From Streptomyces narbonensis (GTDB taxonomy: Bacteria; Actinomycetota; Actinomycetes; Streptomycetales; Streptomycetaceae), in assembly GCF_014649015.1 (NCBI RefSeq), contig NZ_BMSF01000015.1, forward strand, positions 112,076-176,075: a stretch of 64,000 bases of DNA, in the 5' to 3' direction. The notes beneath the pieces were generated by a model. The model was given only the letters and a program-made list of their open reading frames with translations, searched no databases and was not told where the DNA came from. This document shows, piece by piece, positions 43,632 to 51,923 of the stretch. How positions within the stretch are numbered: position 1 is the stretch's first letter; each line of letters opens with the position of its first letter. Made by a program: the position numbers and the translations under genes.

Positions 43632-45194
43632 ATGGCATCGCGCCGGGACGAGCTGAACGCGTACACCTTTGCGAAGAAGCGCACGGTGGCGGCATTCCTC
43701 CAACCCTCGCCCTCCGGCACGGAGGAGGGGGCGCCGAGGCCGCTGCGCGCGATCGTCCCCGGCCTCATCGTCGCCGCGCTGGTCGTCGCGGGATTCGGCG
43801 CCTGGGGCATGTTCAGCCCGCGGGCACCCAAGGGCTGGGACGTCCCCGGCACCCGCGTGATCGTCGGCAAGCAGTCGACGACCCGGTACGTCGTCCTGGA
43901 GACCGGCAAGGGCAAGGACGCGAAGGCGCTGCTCCACCCCGTCCTCAACCTCGCCTCCGCCCGTCTCCTGCTCAACCCCGACCAGTTCCAGGTCGTCCAG
44001 GTCGACGACAAGAAGCTCGACCAGGACAAGCAGCGCGGCCCGATCCTCGGTATCCCGTACGCCCCCGACCGGTTGCCGACCGCGGACGACGCGGGCGCGG
44101 AGAAGCGCTGGGCCGTCTGCGAACAGCCCGGCGGCGGCAAGGGCGCCAGCGTGCAGAAGGCGACCTTCCTCTTCGCCCAGCGCGACCTCCGGCGCACCGA
44201 GGGCGCGAACAAGCTCGACGACGGAGAGATCCTCTACGTCAAGGGCCAGAAGGGCGCCGCCCAGTTCATCGTCGACCACACCGGCACCAAGTACCCGGTG
44301 AAGGCCGACCGGCCCGGACTGCTCTCCGCCCTCGTCGGCCTCAGCAAGGGCCTCGTCAAGGAGCCGCAGCCCGTCACCGACGACTGGCTCGCCACCCTGA
44401 AGACCGGCGACGCGGTCGACTTCCCGCACCTCGAGGGCGAGATCGGCGCCCCCACCGAGATCCCCGGCAGCACCCTCACCGGGACCGAGAACCGGATCGG
44501 CCTGGTGCTCCGCGCCCAGACCGGCTCCGGACTCCAGGACTACGTCGTGCTGCCCGGCCGCGTCCAGCCCGTCTCCGCGTTCACCGCCTGGCTCCTCATC
44601 AACTCCCCGCAGACCGGCTCGCTCGACATGGACGGCGAGCCGACCACCGTCGACGCCTCCTCCTTCGTCCCGAACCCGAAGGTCTTCAACGGGGACGTGC
44701 GCTGGCCGCAGCGGAAGTCCGAGACGGTCAACTCCACGACCGGCGACGCCGCCCGCGACACCGTCTGCAGCGTCCTCACCGACGTCGACGAGAAGGGCCG
44801 GACCACCCTCACCACCTGGGCCGGCCCCAAGTACCCCGCCGAGATCACGGCCGGCGGCACCAGCACCTACGTCACCCCGGGCAGCGGACTGCTCTACACC
44901 CAGGTCCAGGGCCAGGGCCAGCAGAAGACGCCCGACGGCTCCCTCTTCCTCGTCACCGACACCGGACTGCGCTATGCCGTCCAGGCCAACGGCGACAGCG
45001 ACTCCGCCCGCTCCGAGATCGGGGCCGGTGACCAGGAGAAGCAGACCGACGGACGCCCGGAACCCTCCGAGGCCCAGAAGCGTCTCGGCTACGAGAAGGT
45101 CATGCCGGTGCCCGTCCCGATCGAATGGTCGGAGTTCCTGTCCAAGGGCCCGCGACTCGACACCAACAGCGCGCGTCAGCCGCAGGGTTCCTAG
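43632..45194 (+). CDS. eccB: Type VII secretion protein EccB
   Basis: 520 residues. The family start MASRRDELNAYTFAKKRTVAAFLQP is followed by one membrane helix (about 40-62, AIVPGLIVAALVVAGFGAWGMF). A large extracytoplasmic domain follows with the internal R1-R4-like repeats (GKDAKALLHPVLNLASARLLL and similar) and Cys residues that may form a disulphide. EccB bridges the membrane complex on the outer side. ATG at 43632 with a GGGGA stretch upstream. 12 bp separate its stop from the mycosin start. Confidence 0.93.
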   Translation: MASRRDELNAYTFAKKRTVAAFLQPSPSGTEEGAPRPLRAIVPGLIVAALVVAGFGAWGMFSPRAPKGWDVPGTRVIVGKQSTTRYVVLETGKGKDAKALLHPVLNLASARLLLNPDQFQVVQVDDKKLDQDKQRGPILGIPYAPDRLPTADDAGAEKRWAVCEQPGGGKGASVQKATFLFAQRDLRRTEGANKLDDGEILYVKGQKGAAQFIVDHTGTKYPVKADRPGLLSALVGLSKGLVKEPQPVTDDWLATLKTGDAVDFPHLEGEIGAPTEIPGSTLTGTENRIGLVLRAQTGSGLQDYVVLPGRVQPVSAFTAWLLINSPQTGSLDMDGEPTTVDASSFVPNPKVFNGDVRWPQRKSETVNSTTGDAARDTVCSVLTDVDEKGRTTLTTWAGPKYPAEITAGGTSTYVTPGSGLLYTQVQGQGQQKTPDGSLFLVTDTGLRYAVQANGDSDSARSEIGAGDQEKQTDGRPEPSEAQKRLGYEKVMPVPVPIEWSEFLSKGPRLDTNSARQPQGS

Positions 45195-45206
45195 GGGGTG
45201 GCACCG

Positions 45207-46484
45207 GTGACGACGACGTACCGCACGGCGGCCGCCCTGCTGACCGCCGCCACCCTGACGGGCCTGCTCGCGGCGCCCGCGGCGGCGACCACGGCCCCGG
45301 GGCCGAAGTCCCCGCGTCCCGACGCCTGGGCGCTCGACGGCAGCGGCGAGTGCACCTTCCCCATGAAGAAGCAGATCGAGGGCACCCCCTGGCCGCTCCA
45401 GCGCGTCCTCCTCGACGAGCTCTGGCAGCACACCAAGGGAAAGGGCGTCAGGGTCGCCGTCATCGACACCGGGGTCGACAACGTCAACCCCCAGCTGCTG
45501 AAGGCCGTCGACGCCAAGGCGGGCAAGGACTTCCTCAAGCCCGACAAGAACAACCCCGGCTTCGGCGACGAGAAGCGCGGCAAGACCGACGGCACCGTCG
45601 ACGAGGTCGGCCACGGCACCAAGGTCGCCGGCATCATCGCGGCCCGCCCCGGCGACGGCACCGGCTTCGTCGGCCTCGCACCCGAGGCGACGATCATCCC
45701 GATCCGGCAGAACGACGAGAAGAACAGCGGCACGTCCGACACGATGGCCAAGGCGATCGACTGGGCCGTCGCCAAGGGCGCGCACGTCATCAACATCTCG
45801 CAGGACACGACCAAGACCCTCGACGCGGACTCGCCCATGGCGGTCTCGATCGCCAAGGCGATCCAGAAGAAGATCGTGGTCGTCGCCTCCGCCGGGAACG
45901 ACGGCATGGACGGCAAACTCAAGAACACCTACCCGGCCGCCTTCCCCGGGGTCCTCGCCGTCGCCTCCTCCGACCGGAACAACGAACGGGCCGCCTTCTC
46001 CCAGCCCGGCACCTTCGTGGGCGTGGCGGCTCCCGGCGTCGACATGGTCTCCACCGTCCCCGGCGGCGGCCAGTGCGTCGACAACGGTACGAGCTTCTCG
46101 GCCCCGTACGTCACCGGCGTCGCCGCCCTGCTGCGCGCCAGGTACCCGGACTGGTCCGCCGCCCAGATCGTCACCCGGATCGAGCAGACCGCCACGCGAT
46201 CCATCAACGGCCGTGACAACTACGTCGGTTGGGGCGTGGTCGACCCGGTCAAGGCGCTCGCCGACGCGCCGTCAGGGACGCCGCCCTCCACACCCACGGC
46301 CGATCCGGCGCCGCCGAAACCGCCGGCACCCGAACCGGCCCGTCTGGCGCTGTCGGAGACTCCCCAGGAGCGCTCCGAACGGCTCGCCACCTATGCGTTG
46401 GGGATCGGCGGTGTGCTGGTGGCCGTGGTCGCCGGAACAGCCGTCGTGATCCGCGACAGCCGCCGCAGGAGAGGGGCCAGGTGA
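45207..46484 (+). CDS. mycP: Mycosin, ESX subtilisin-like serine protease
   Basis: 425 residues. A signal peptide (to about AAPAAAT) is followed by a subtilase domain with the triad Asp88 (VIDTGVD), His in VGHGTKVAG (about 135) and Ser in NGTSFSAPYVTG (about 296), then a Pro-rich linker and a C-terminal helix (LATYALGIGGVLVAVVAGTAVVI) with an Arg-rich end. This is the mycosin layout; mycosins stabilise the ESX complex as well as cleaving substrates. The GTG at 45207 has GGGGGTG upstream and is preferred to the GTG at 45198. Confidence 0.93.
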   Translation: MTTTYRTAAALLTAATLTGLLAAPAAATTAPGPKSPRPDAWALDGSGECTFPMKKQIEGTPWPLQRVLLDELWQHTKGKGVRVAVIDTGVDNVNPQLLKAVDAKAGKDFLKPDKNNPGFGDEKRGKTDGTVDEVGHGTKVAGIIAARPGDGTGFVGLAPEATIIPIRQNDEKNSGTSDTMAKAIDWAVAKGAHVINISQDTTKTLDADSPMAVSIAKAIQKKIVVVASAGNDGMDGKLKNTYPAAFPGVLAVASSDRNNERAAFSQPGTFVGVAAPGVDMVSTVPGGGQCVDNGTSFSAPYVTGVAALLRARYPDWSAAQIVTRIEQTATRSINGRDNYVGWGVVDPVKALADAPSGTPPSTPTADPAPPKPPAPEPARLALSETPQERSERLATYALGIGGVLVAVVAGTAVVIRDSRRRRGAR

Positions 46485-46518
46485 ACTGCGTAACGACCAA
46501 GTATCCGGTCCCCCCTTT

Positions 46519-46551
46519 GCAGTTGGAACTGCCGCCGTCAATGGCTAAAGT
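46519..46551 (+). promoter_or_regulatory. esxBA promoter with a palindrome over the -35
   Basis: TTGGAA (46523-46528), a 17-base spacer and TAAAGT (46546-46551) look like a vegetative promoter about 120 bp upstream of esxB. The -35 lies within the perfect inverted repeat GCAGTT-GG-AACTGC (46519-46532), a likely operator. The 190-bp spacer between mycP and esxB has no other gene. Confidence 0.6.
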
Positions 46552-46674
46552 GACCGTCGGGGGCACGGCAGTGCGAACCCAGCACGGGGGCGGCATCAGA
46601 AGATTCCCGTCCGCATCACGAGCGGAAGGCCCGACGGCCCGGCCGTCGACGCCACCGAAGGAAGAAGGGGCAAG

Positions 46675-47025
46675 ATGTCGAAAGACCTGAACGTAACCAG
46701 TGCCGAACAGGTTCGGCTCGCAGGCCGGATCCAGGACTTCTCCGACGAGCTCCAGTCCCGCATCACCAACCTCAACGGCGTGGTCGACCGCGTCCAGGCG
46801 GGCTGGCAGGGCGCTGCGAGCAAGGAGTACGACCGCGTTCAGAACGACCTGAACCAGCGGCTGCGCAGCATGCGCCAGGAGCTCTCCAAGCTCGAAGAGA
46901 TGATGCGCATGAGCGCCGACGGGTTCTCGCGCGAGGAGGAGGACCGTCTGCGGTCCTTCCGCACCATGGACGCCAGCGGTGGCGCCGGCGGCGGCGGCAA
47001 CCAGAGCGCCATCCTCGGCGTCTGA
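46675..47025 (+). CDS. esxB: WXG100 family type VII secretion effector EsxB
   Basis: 116 residues, helix-turn-helix hairpin. Trp44-x-Gly46 (WQG) forms the turn between helices at about 9-42 and 50-88. The C-terminal extension is acidic then Gly/Ser-rich (SGGAGGGGNQSAILGV) and ends in hydrophobic residues, as expected for the segment that docks on the EccC ATPase. ATG with GAAGGAAGAAGGGG upstream. Partner EsxA is 53 bp downstream. Confidence 0.95.
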   Translation: MSKDLNVTSAEQVRLAGRIQDFSDELQSRITNLNGVVDRVQAGWQGAASKEYDRVQNDLNQRLRSMRQELSKLEEMMRMSADGFSREEEDRLRSFRTMDASGGAGGGGNQSAILGV

Positions 47026-47078
47026 GCCATCCGGCTCGACCAGTCCTCCGCGCCACTCTCAATCCAGGAGTCAACACC

Positions 47079-47366
47079 ATGACCACTGCGGTCAATTACG
47101 ACACCGTGACGCAGGCGGCGGCCGACACCCGCCTGACCTCCACCACCCTCACCCAGAAGCTGGACGACCTCATGGCCGAGGTCAACCGCGTCGCCAACAA
47201 CTGGGAGGGTGAGGCCAAGATCGCGTACCGCGAGACGCAGGACCGCCTGACCCGCGACATGGCCGGCATGAACCAGGACCTGGCGCGCATCGCCCAGCTC
47301 CTCGACGAGTCGGTCGCCGGCTACCAGGACACCGACAAGGGCAACGCCGCCCGGTTCCGTATGTGA
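47079..47366 (+). CDS. esxA: WXG100 family type VII secretion effector EsxA
   Basis: 95 residues. Trp42-Glu-Gly44 forms the turn, and the C-terminus carries Tyr82-Gln-Asp-Thr-Asp86, matching the YxxxD/E secretion signal that is expected on one partner of the dimer. A heterodimer with EsxB is expected. The ribosome binding site is TCCAGGAG. A very strong terminator follows. Confidence 0.95.
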   Translation: MTTAVNYDTVTQAAADTRLTSTTLTQKLDDLMAEVNRVANNWEGEAKIAYRETQDRLTRDMAGMNQDLARIAQLLDESVAGYQDTDKGNAARFRM

Positions 47367-47380
47367 CATCCGGCGTAAGC

Positions 47381-47422
47381 GCGTGAGGGGGTGGCCCGTG
47401 GGAACGGGCCACCCCCTCACGC
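47381..47422. terminator. Terminator between esxA and the DUF397 gene
   Basis: A perfect 19-bp inverted repeat (47381-47399 with 47404-47422, arms starting GCGTGAGGGG) around GGGA. It serves both convergent genes; the DUF397 stop is 11 bp beyond. Confidence 0.92.
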
Positions 47423-47432
47423 GTACCGCCCG

Positions 47433-47708
47433 CTAGCGCAGGTCGAACTCGCCGTCCCGCGCGCCGAGGACGAACGCGTCCCACTCGGCCTTCGTGTAGC
47501 GCAGCACCGTCTCCTTGTCGAGCGACGAACGCATCGCCACCGCCCCCTCGGGCAGCCGCGCGATCTCCACCCGCTCCTCGTCGGGGCTGGTCCCCGGAGC
47601 GCCCTCCCACTCGACACCCGAGATGTCGAGCGCGTACAACTCGTCCTTCTGCCGCTGCTTCTCGGCGGCGAGGGACTCGTCGGTCGTGGTGGCGTGTGCG
47701 TCGGTCAT
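47433..47708 (-). CDS. DUF397 domain protein
   Basis: 91 residues. After a charged N-terminus comes the DUF397 pattern: VEWEGAP, VEIARLPEGAVAMRSSLDKETVLRYTKAEWDAFVLGARDGEFDL. DUF397 proteins in Streptomyces usually sit next to an XRE-family regulator and act as small (BldB-like or anti-sigma-like) developmental partners. No such regulator is adjacent here. It lies between esxA and eccC, so a link with secretion control is possible but unproven. ATG with GAAGGGAAAG upstream. Confidence 0.82.
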   Translation of the reverse strand: MTDAHATTTDESLAAEKQRQKDELYALDISGVEWEGAPGTSPDEERVEIARLPEGAVAMRSSLDKETVLRYTKAEWDAFVLGARDGEFDLR

Positions 47709-47728
47709 CGGCGCTTTCCCTTCGCGGT

Positions 47729-47768
47729 GGTACGACGGTCCCTTCCACAGTAGTGGGACCGTCGTACC
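47729..47768. terminator. Hairpin between eccC and the DUF397 gene
   Basis: GGTACGACGGTCCC (47729-47742) and GGGACCGTCGTACC (47755-47768) are perfect 14-bp arms with a 12-base loop. It is 17 bp after the eccC stop codon and 20 bp before the DUF397 start, both on the minus strand. It could end eccC transcription or be an operator for the small gene. Confidence 0.65.
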
Positions 47769-47785
47769 CGAGCGGAGGGAATCAC

Positions 47786-50700
47786 TCAGTGCTGCTCCGG
47801 CAGCCAGCCCAGCTGCACCAGCGGCGTCCCCCGCTTGCGCGAGACGAACGTGCCCCGGCCCGGCGGCATCGGCCGCGCCCGGACGTTGCTGAGGATGTCG
47901 CCCTCCTGCGGATCGCCGGAGAGGATCACGCCCTGCGCGCCCAGCTCCCGGACGCGCTGCATGAACGGCTCGTACATCGCCCGCGAGGCACCAGCCTGGC
48001 TGCGCGCCACGATGAACCGGATGCCGACGTCCCGCGCGAACGGCAGGTTCTCGACGAGAACCGCCAGCGGATTGCCCGAGTTGGTGGCCACCAGCTCGAA
48101 GTCGTCGATCAGCACGAACAGTTGCGGACCCGTCCACCAGCTCCGGTCGCGCAGCTGCTGCGGCGTGATGTCCGGCTTGGGCGCCCGCTTCGTCATCACC
48201 GTGTTGATGGCGTCCATGTGCATCTGCATGGCCGAGGCCATCGGCGCGTACTCCAGGAGATGCGAGGGCGCGACCGCCTCCAGCATCGTCCGCCGGTAGT
48301 CGCCCACCACGATCCGCGCCTGCTCCGGCGTGTACCGCTCGCACAGCTGCTTGGCGATCAGTCGCAGCAGCCCCGTCTTGCCGGACTCGCTCTCACCGAA
48401 GATCAGGAAGAACGGATCCGACTCGAAGTCGACGAACACCGGCTCCAGGTTCGTCTCGTCGATGCCGATCGCGATGCCGTGCTGCGGGTACTCGAAGCCC
48501 TTCGGCAGCTGCTCCGCCGGCAGCCTGCGCGGCAGGAGCCGCACCGCAGGGGCAGGCGCCCCGGTCCAGCTCGCCCGCACGGACTGCACGAACGCCGACG
48601 TGCCCTCCGCCAGGTCGGCCGCCGAGCTCGATCCGTCGATGCGCGGCAGCGCGCCCATGAAGTGCAGCTTCTCCGCGACCTGGCCGCGTCCCGGCACTCC
48701 GGTCGGCACGTTGGCCGCGACCTTGCGGTCGAACTCGGAGTCCATGACGTCGCCGAGCCGCAGTTCGAGCCGGCCCAGCATCTGGTCCTTGAGGGCCGCC
48801 CGCACCTCCATGTACCGGGCGGCGGTGATCACGACGTGGATGCCGTAGCCCAGACCGCGCGCCGCGATGTCGGAGACGAACGGCTCCAGCGTGTCGTAGT
48901 CGTTGCGGAAGGTGCCCCAGCCGTCCACGACCAGGAAGACGTCGCCCCAGGCCTCGCCCGGGAGTTCGCCCGCGGCGCGCTTGCGCCGGTAGGTCGCGAT
49001 CGAGTCGATGGAGTGCGCACGGAAGAACTCCTCCCGCCGGTTGAGCACCCCCAGCACCTCCGCGACCGTCCGGCGCACCCGCTCCGGGTCCAGACGCGAG
49101 GCCACCCCGCCGACATGCGGCAGATCGGCCAGCGACACCAGACCGCCGCCACCGAAGTCCAGGCAGTAGAACTGCACTTCGGCCGGGGTGTGGGTCAGCG
49201 CGAACGACGAGACGAGCGTCCGCATCAGCGTCGACTTGCCGGACTGCGGACCGCCGACCACCATCATGTGACCGGCCGCGCCCGAGAAGTCCCGGTACAG
49301 CACCTCACGCCGCTGCTCGAACGGCTTGTCGATGAGCCCGAGCGGCACCGTGAGCCCGCCCTGGCGCGTGTACTCCGTCGCCGTCAGCCCCCGGTCCGCC
49401 GTCTGCGCGAGCCCCGGCAGCAACTGGTCCAGCGAAGGCGCCTGGTCGAGCGGCGGCAGCCACACCTGGTGCGCGGGCACGCCCTGACCCTCCAGCCGCC
49501 GCACGATCACGTCGAGGACCGTGTCCGCGAGCGCGTCGTCCTCCTCGGAGCGCCGCTCCGTGAGATACGCGGGGTCGGGCGCCGCGTACACCACGGGCAC
49601 CGGAGCAGCGGTGAACAGCGCGGGGCGCCGCTCCACCGGCAGGTGCCCGATCTCCAGGCGCGGCCCGCCCGGGCGGTGCGTCCCCGAGACGTACGCCGCC
49701 TTGAAACGGGTCATCTCGTCCGTACCGAACTTCAGATAGCCCGAACCGGGCACCGAGGGCAGGTGGTAGGCGTCCGGCACGCCGATCGCCGTCCGCGACT
49801 CCGCGGCCGAGAAGGTCCGCAGACCGATCCGGTACGAGAGGTACGTGTCGAGGCCCCGCAGCTTGCCCTCCTCCAGGCGCTGCGAGGCGAGGAGCAGATG
49901 CACGCCCAGCGAACGGCCGATGCGGCCGATCTGGATGAACATGTCGATGAAGTCGGGCTTCGCGGTGAGGAGTTCGGAGAACTCGTCGATCACCAGGACG
50001 AGCGAGGCCAGCGGCTCCAGCGGAGCACCCGCGGCCCGCGCCTTCTCGTAGTCGTGGATGTTGGCGTAGTTGCCGGCCGAGCGCAGCAGCTCCTGCCGCC
50101 GCTGCAGCTCGCCGCGGATCGCGTCGCCCATGCGGTCGACCAGCGTCAGGTCGTCCGACAGGTTGGTGATGACCGCCGCCACGTGCGGCATCTGCGACAT
50201 GCCCGCGAAGGTGGCACCGCCCTTGAAGTCCGCGAGGACGAAGTTCAGCGTCTCCGAGGAGTGCGTCACCGCGAGACCCAGCACCAGCGTCCGCAGCAGC
50301 TCCGACTTGCCGGAACCCGTCGCACCCACGCACAGACCGTGCGGGCCCATGCCCTCCTGCGCGGCCTCCTTGAGGTCCAGCATGACGGGCTGGCCGTCCT
50401 CGCCGACACCGATCGGCACACGCAGCCGCTCGGCGACCGTCCGAGGCCGCCACGTCCGCGCCACGTCCACCGACTCGGCGTCCCCGAGGTTCAGCAGATC
50501 CGTGAAGTCCAGATTGGCGAGCAGCGGCTCGTCGTCGTCCCCACCACCCATCCGCAGCGGTGCCAGCTGCCGGGCCAGCGCCTCGGCGGCAGGCAGCGAG
50601 ATGCCGTCCGGCAGCCCCTCGTACGCGAAGCCGCCGCCGAACTCCAGGCTCAGCCGCCCCGGCCGCACGACCACCGACAGACCACCGCGCGGCTCGTCGA

Positions 50701-51739
50701 GCTCGCCCGAGACGACCTCCACGATCGTCACGCCCTGGAGGCCCTCGGCCGCCGCGAGCAGCGAGTTCGGCGGCACCATCCCGCCGTCCAGGACCACGAC
50801 CACGTGCGGCTGGTCCAGGACCGGCTGGTTGTCCCGCGAGAAGCGCGGCCGGCCGTCGAGCTTCGAGCGGACCAGGTTCTCCAGCTCGCCGAGGTCGTCA
50901 CCGAACAGCCGCTTCGTACCGGCCCCGTCGACCTGCCCGGGCACCTGCGTGTGCGGCAGCCACTTCGTCCAGTCCCACCGCTCCTGCGAGGTCCGCGCCG
51001 CGACGACCGCGAGCATCAGGTCGTCGGGGGAGTGCAGCGTCACCAGCTGCGCCACGAGGGCGCGCGCCGCCGCCTGCGCCGACTCGGGCTCGCCCGAGAC
51101 CGTCACGTGGTAGAAGGCCCGCATCGAGACCGCCATCGGCAGCCCGTCCAACGTGCCGTGCACCGCGAGGAACTGCTGCATCGCACCCGCACACAGCGGC
51201 TCCAGCTCGTCCACCGGAGCCGTGTCCGGCGCCACGAGCGCGGTCGCCAACTGCTGTGCCCCGAGCCCGATCCGCGCCTGCCCGAAGTCATGGTCGCCGA
51301 CCCGGCGCTCCCAGACCCGCGAGCCCTCGGCCACCACCGACCACAACTGCTCGGGGGAGGGGTGCAGATACAGCTGCGCGTCCCGCTGCTTGCGTGCCGT
51401 GCGCCGGACCGTTCGCCGTGTCTGGGCGAGGTATTTGAGGTAGTCGCGGCGGACATCGGCCATTTGCCCCTGCGTACCGCGACGGAATCTGACGAACTGC
51501 GCGACGGCCATCGCGACCGTCGACGCCAGCATCAGAACGCCCATGATCCGCATGATCGGAGACGGCGTCATGAAGAAGAAGACCACCGAGGAACCCATGC
51601 CGAGCATCGGCAGGAGCTGCATCAGCGCCGACTCCTGCTGACCCCGCGGGAGTTCCGGAGGAGACTCCAGGACCAGTTCCTCACCGGGCACTTCCGGCGG
51701 AAGCGCCCTCGGTGGGCGTTTGACGACGATCTGGCTCAC
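47786..51739 (-). CDS. eccC: Type VII secretion FtsK/SpoIIIE-type ATPase EccC (fused EccCa-EccCb)
   Basis: 1317 residues. Two membrane helices lie near residues 55-95 (LLPMLGMGSSVVFFFMTPSP and the next segment). Three FtsK-like ATPase domains follow, with Walker A GATGSGKS (about 471), GGPQSGKST (about 828) and GESESGKTG (about 1113). Walker B-like segments are LVLVIDEFSELL, VFLVVDGWGTF and LFVLIDDFEL. EccC is the motor and substrate receptor, where a later ATPase domain binds the EsxB tail. GTG at 51739 is chosen since the family starts just before SQIVVKRPPR; the ribosome binding site is weak. Divergent from eccD. Confidence 0.95.
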   Translation of the reverse strand: MSQIVVKRPPRALPPEVPGEELVLESPPELPRGQQESALMQLLPMLGMGSSVVFFFMTPSPIMRIMGVLMLASTVAMAVAQFVRFRRGTQGQMADVRRDYLKYLAQTRRTVRRTARKQRDAQLYLHPSPEQLWSVVAEGSRVWERRVGDHDFGQARIGLGAQQLATALVAPDTAPVDELEPLCAGAMQQFLAVHGTLDGLPMAVSMRAFYHVTVSGEPESAQAAARALVAQLVTLHSPDDLMLAVVAARTSQERWDWTKWLPHTQVPGQVDGAGTKRLFGDDLGELENLVRSKLDGRPRFSRDNQPVLDQPHVVVVLDGGMVPPNSLLAAAEGLQGVTIVEVVSGELDEPRGGLSVVVRPGRLSLEFGGGFAYEGLPDGISLPAAEALARQLAPLRMGGGDDDEPLLANLDFTDLLNLGDAESVDVARTWRPRTVAERLRVPIGVGEDGQPVMLDLKEAAQEGMGPHGLCVGATGSGKSELLRTLVLGLAVTHSSETLNFVLADFKGGATFAGMSQMPHVAAVITNLSDDLTLVDRMGDAIRGELQRRQELLRSAGNYANIHDYEKARAAGAPLEPLASLVLVIDEFSELLTAKPDFIDMFIQIGRIGRSLGVHLLLASQRLEEGKLRGLDTYLSYRIGLRTFSAAESRTAIGVPDAYHLPSVPGSGYLKFGTDEMTRFKAAYVSGTHRPGGPRLEIGHLPVERRPALFTAAPVPVVYAAPDPAYLTERRSEEDDALADTVLDVIVRRLEGQGVPAHQVWLPPLDQAPSLDQLLPGLAQTADRGLTATEYTRQGGLTVPLGLIDKPFEQRREVLYRDFSGAAGHMMVVGGPQSGKSTLMRTLVSSFALTHTPAEVQFYCLDFGGGGLVSLADLPHVGGVASRLDPERVRRTVAEVLGVLNRREEFFRAHSIDSIATYRRKRAAGELPGEAWGDVFLVVDGWGTFRNDYDTLEPFVSDIAARGLGYGIHVVITAARYMEVRAALKDQMLGRLELRLGDVMDSEFDRKVAANVPTGVPGRGQVAEKLHFMGALPRIDGSSSAADLAEGTSAFVQSVRASWTGAPAPAVRLLPRRLPAEQLPKGFEYPQHGIAIGIDETNLEPVFVDFESDPFFLIFGESESGKTGLLRLIAKQLCERYTPEQARIVVGDYRRTMLEAVAPSHLLEYAPMASAMQMHMDAINTVMTKRAPKPDITPQQLRDRSWWTGPQLFVLIDDFELVATNSGNPLAVLVENLPFARDVGIRFIVARSQAGASRAMYEPFMQRVRELGAQGVILSGDPQEGDILSNVRARPMPPGRGTFVSRKRGTPLVQLGWLPEQH

Positions 51740-51923
51740 CGGCGCATCAATCCCTCGTAGGAGGCGGGCTCGTGGCGGGAGCTTCCGCGCCGACACCCCC
51801 GACGGCGGCCGGGCGCGCGGACTTCCCCCATGGGACGGCGATCCTACTTGCAGCCCCCACCGGCCGTCCCCGGTAGGGTGGCGCGCGCATCGTGCGCAAC
51901 CGCGAATCAGGGGGTCCACACAC

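Noticed and set aside
45198..45206. Earlier GTG start for the mycosin
   Set aside because: The GTG at 45207 has the better-placed GGGGGTG; the choice changes only three residues of the signal peptide.
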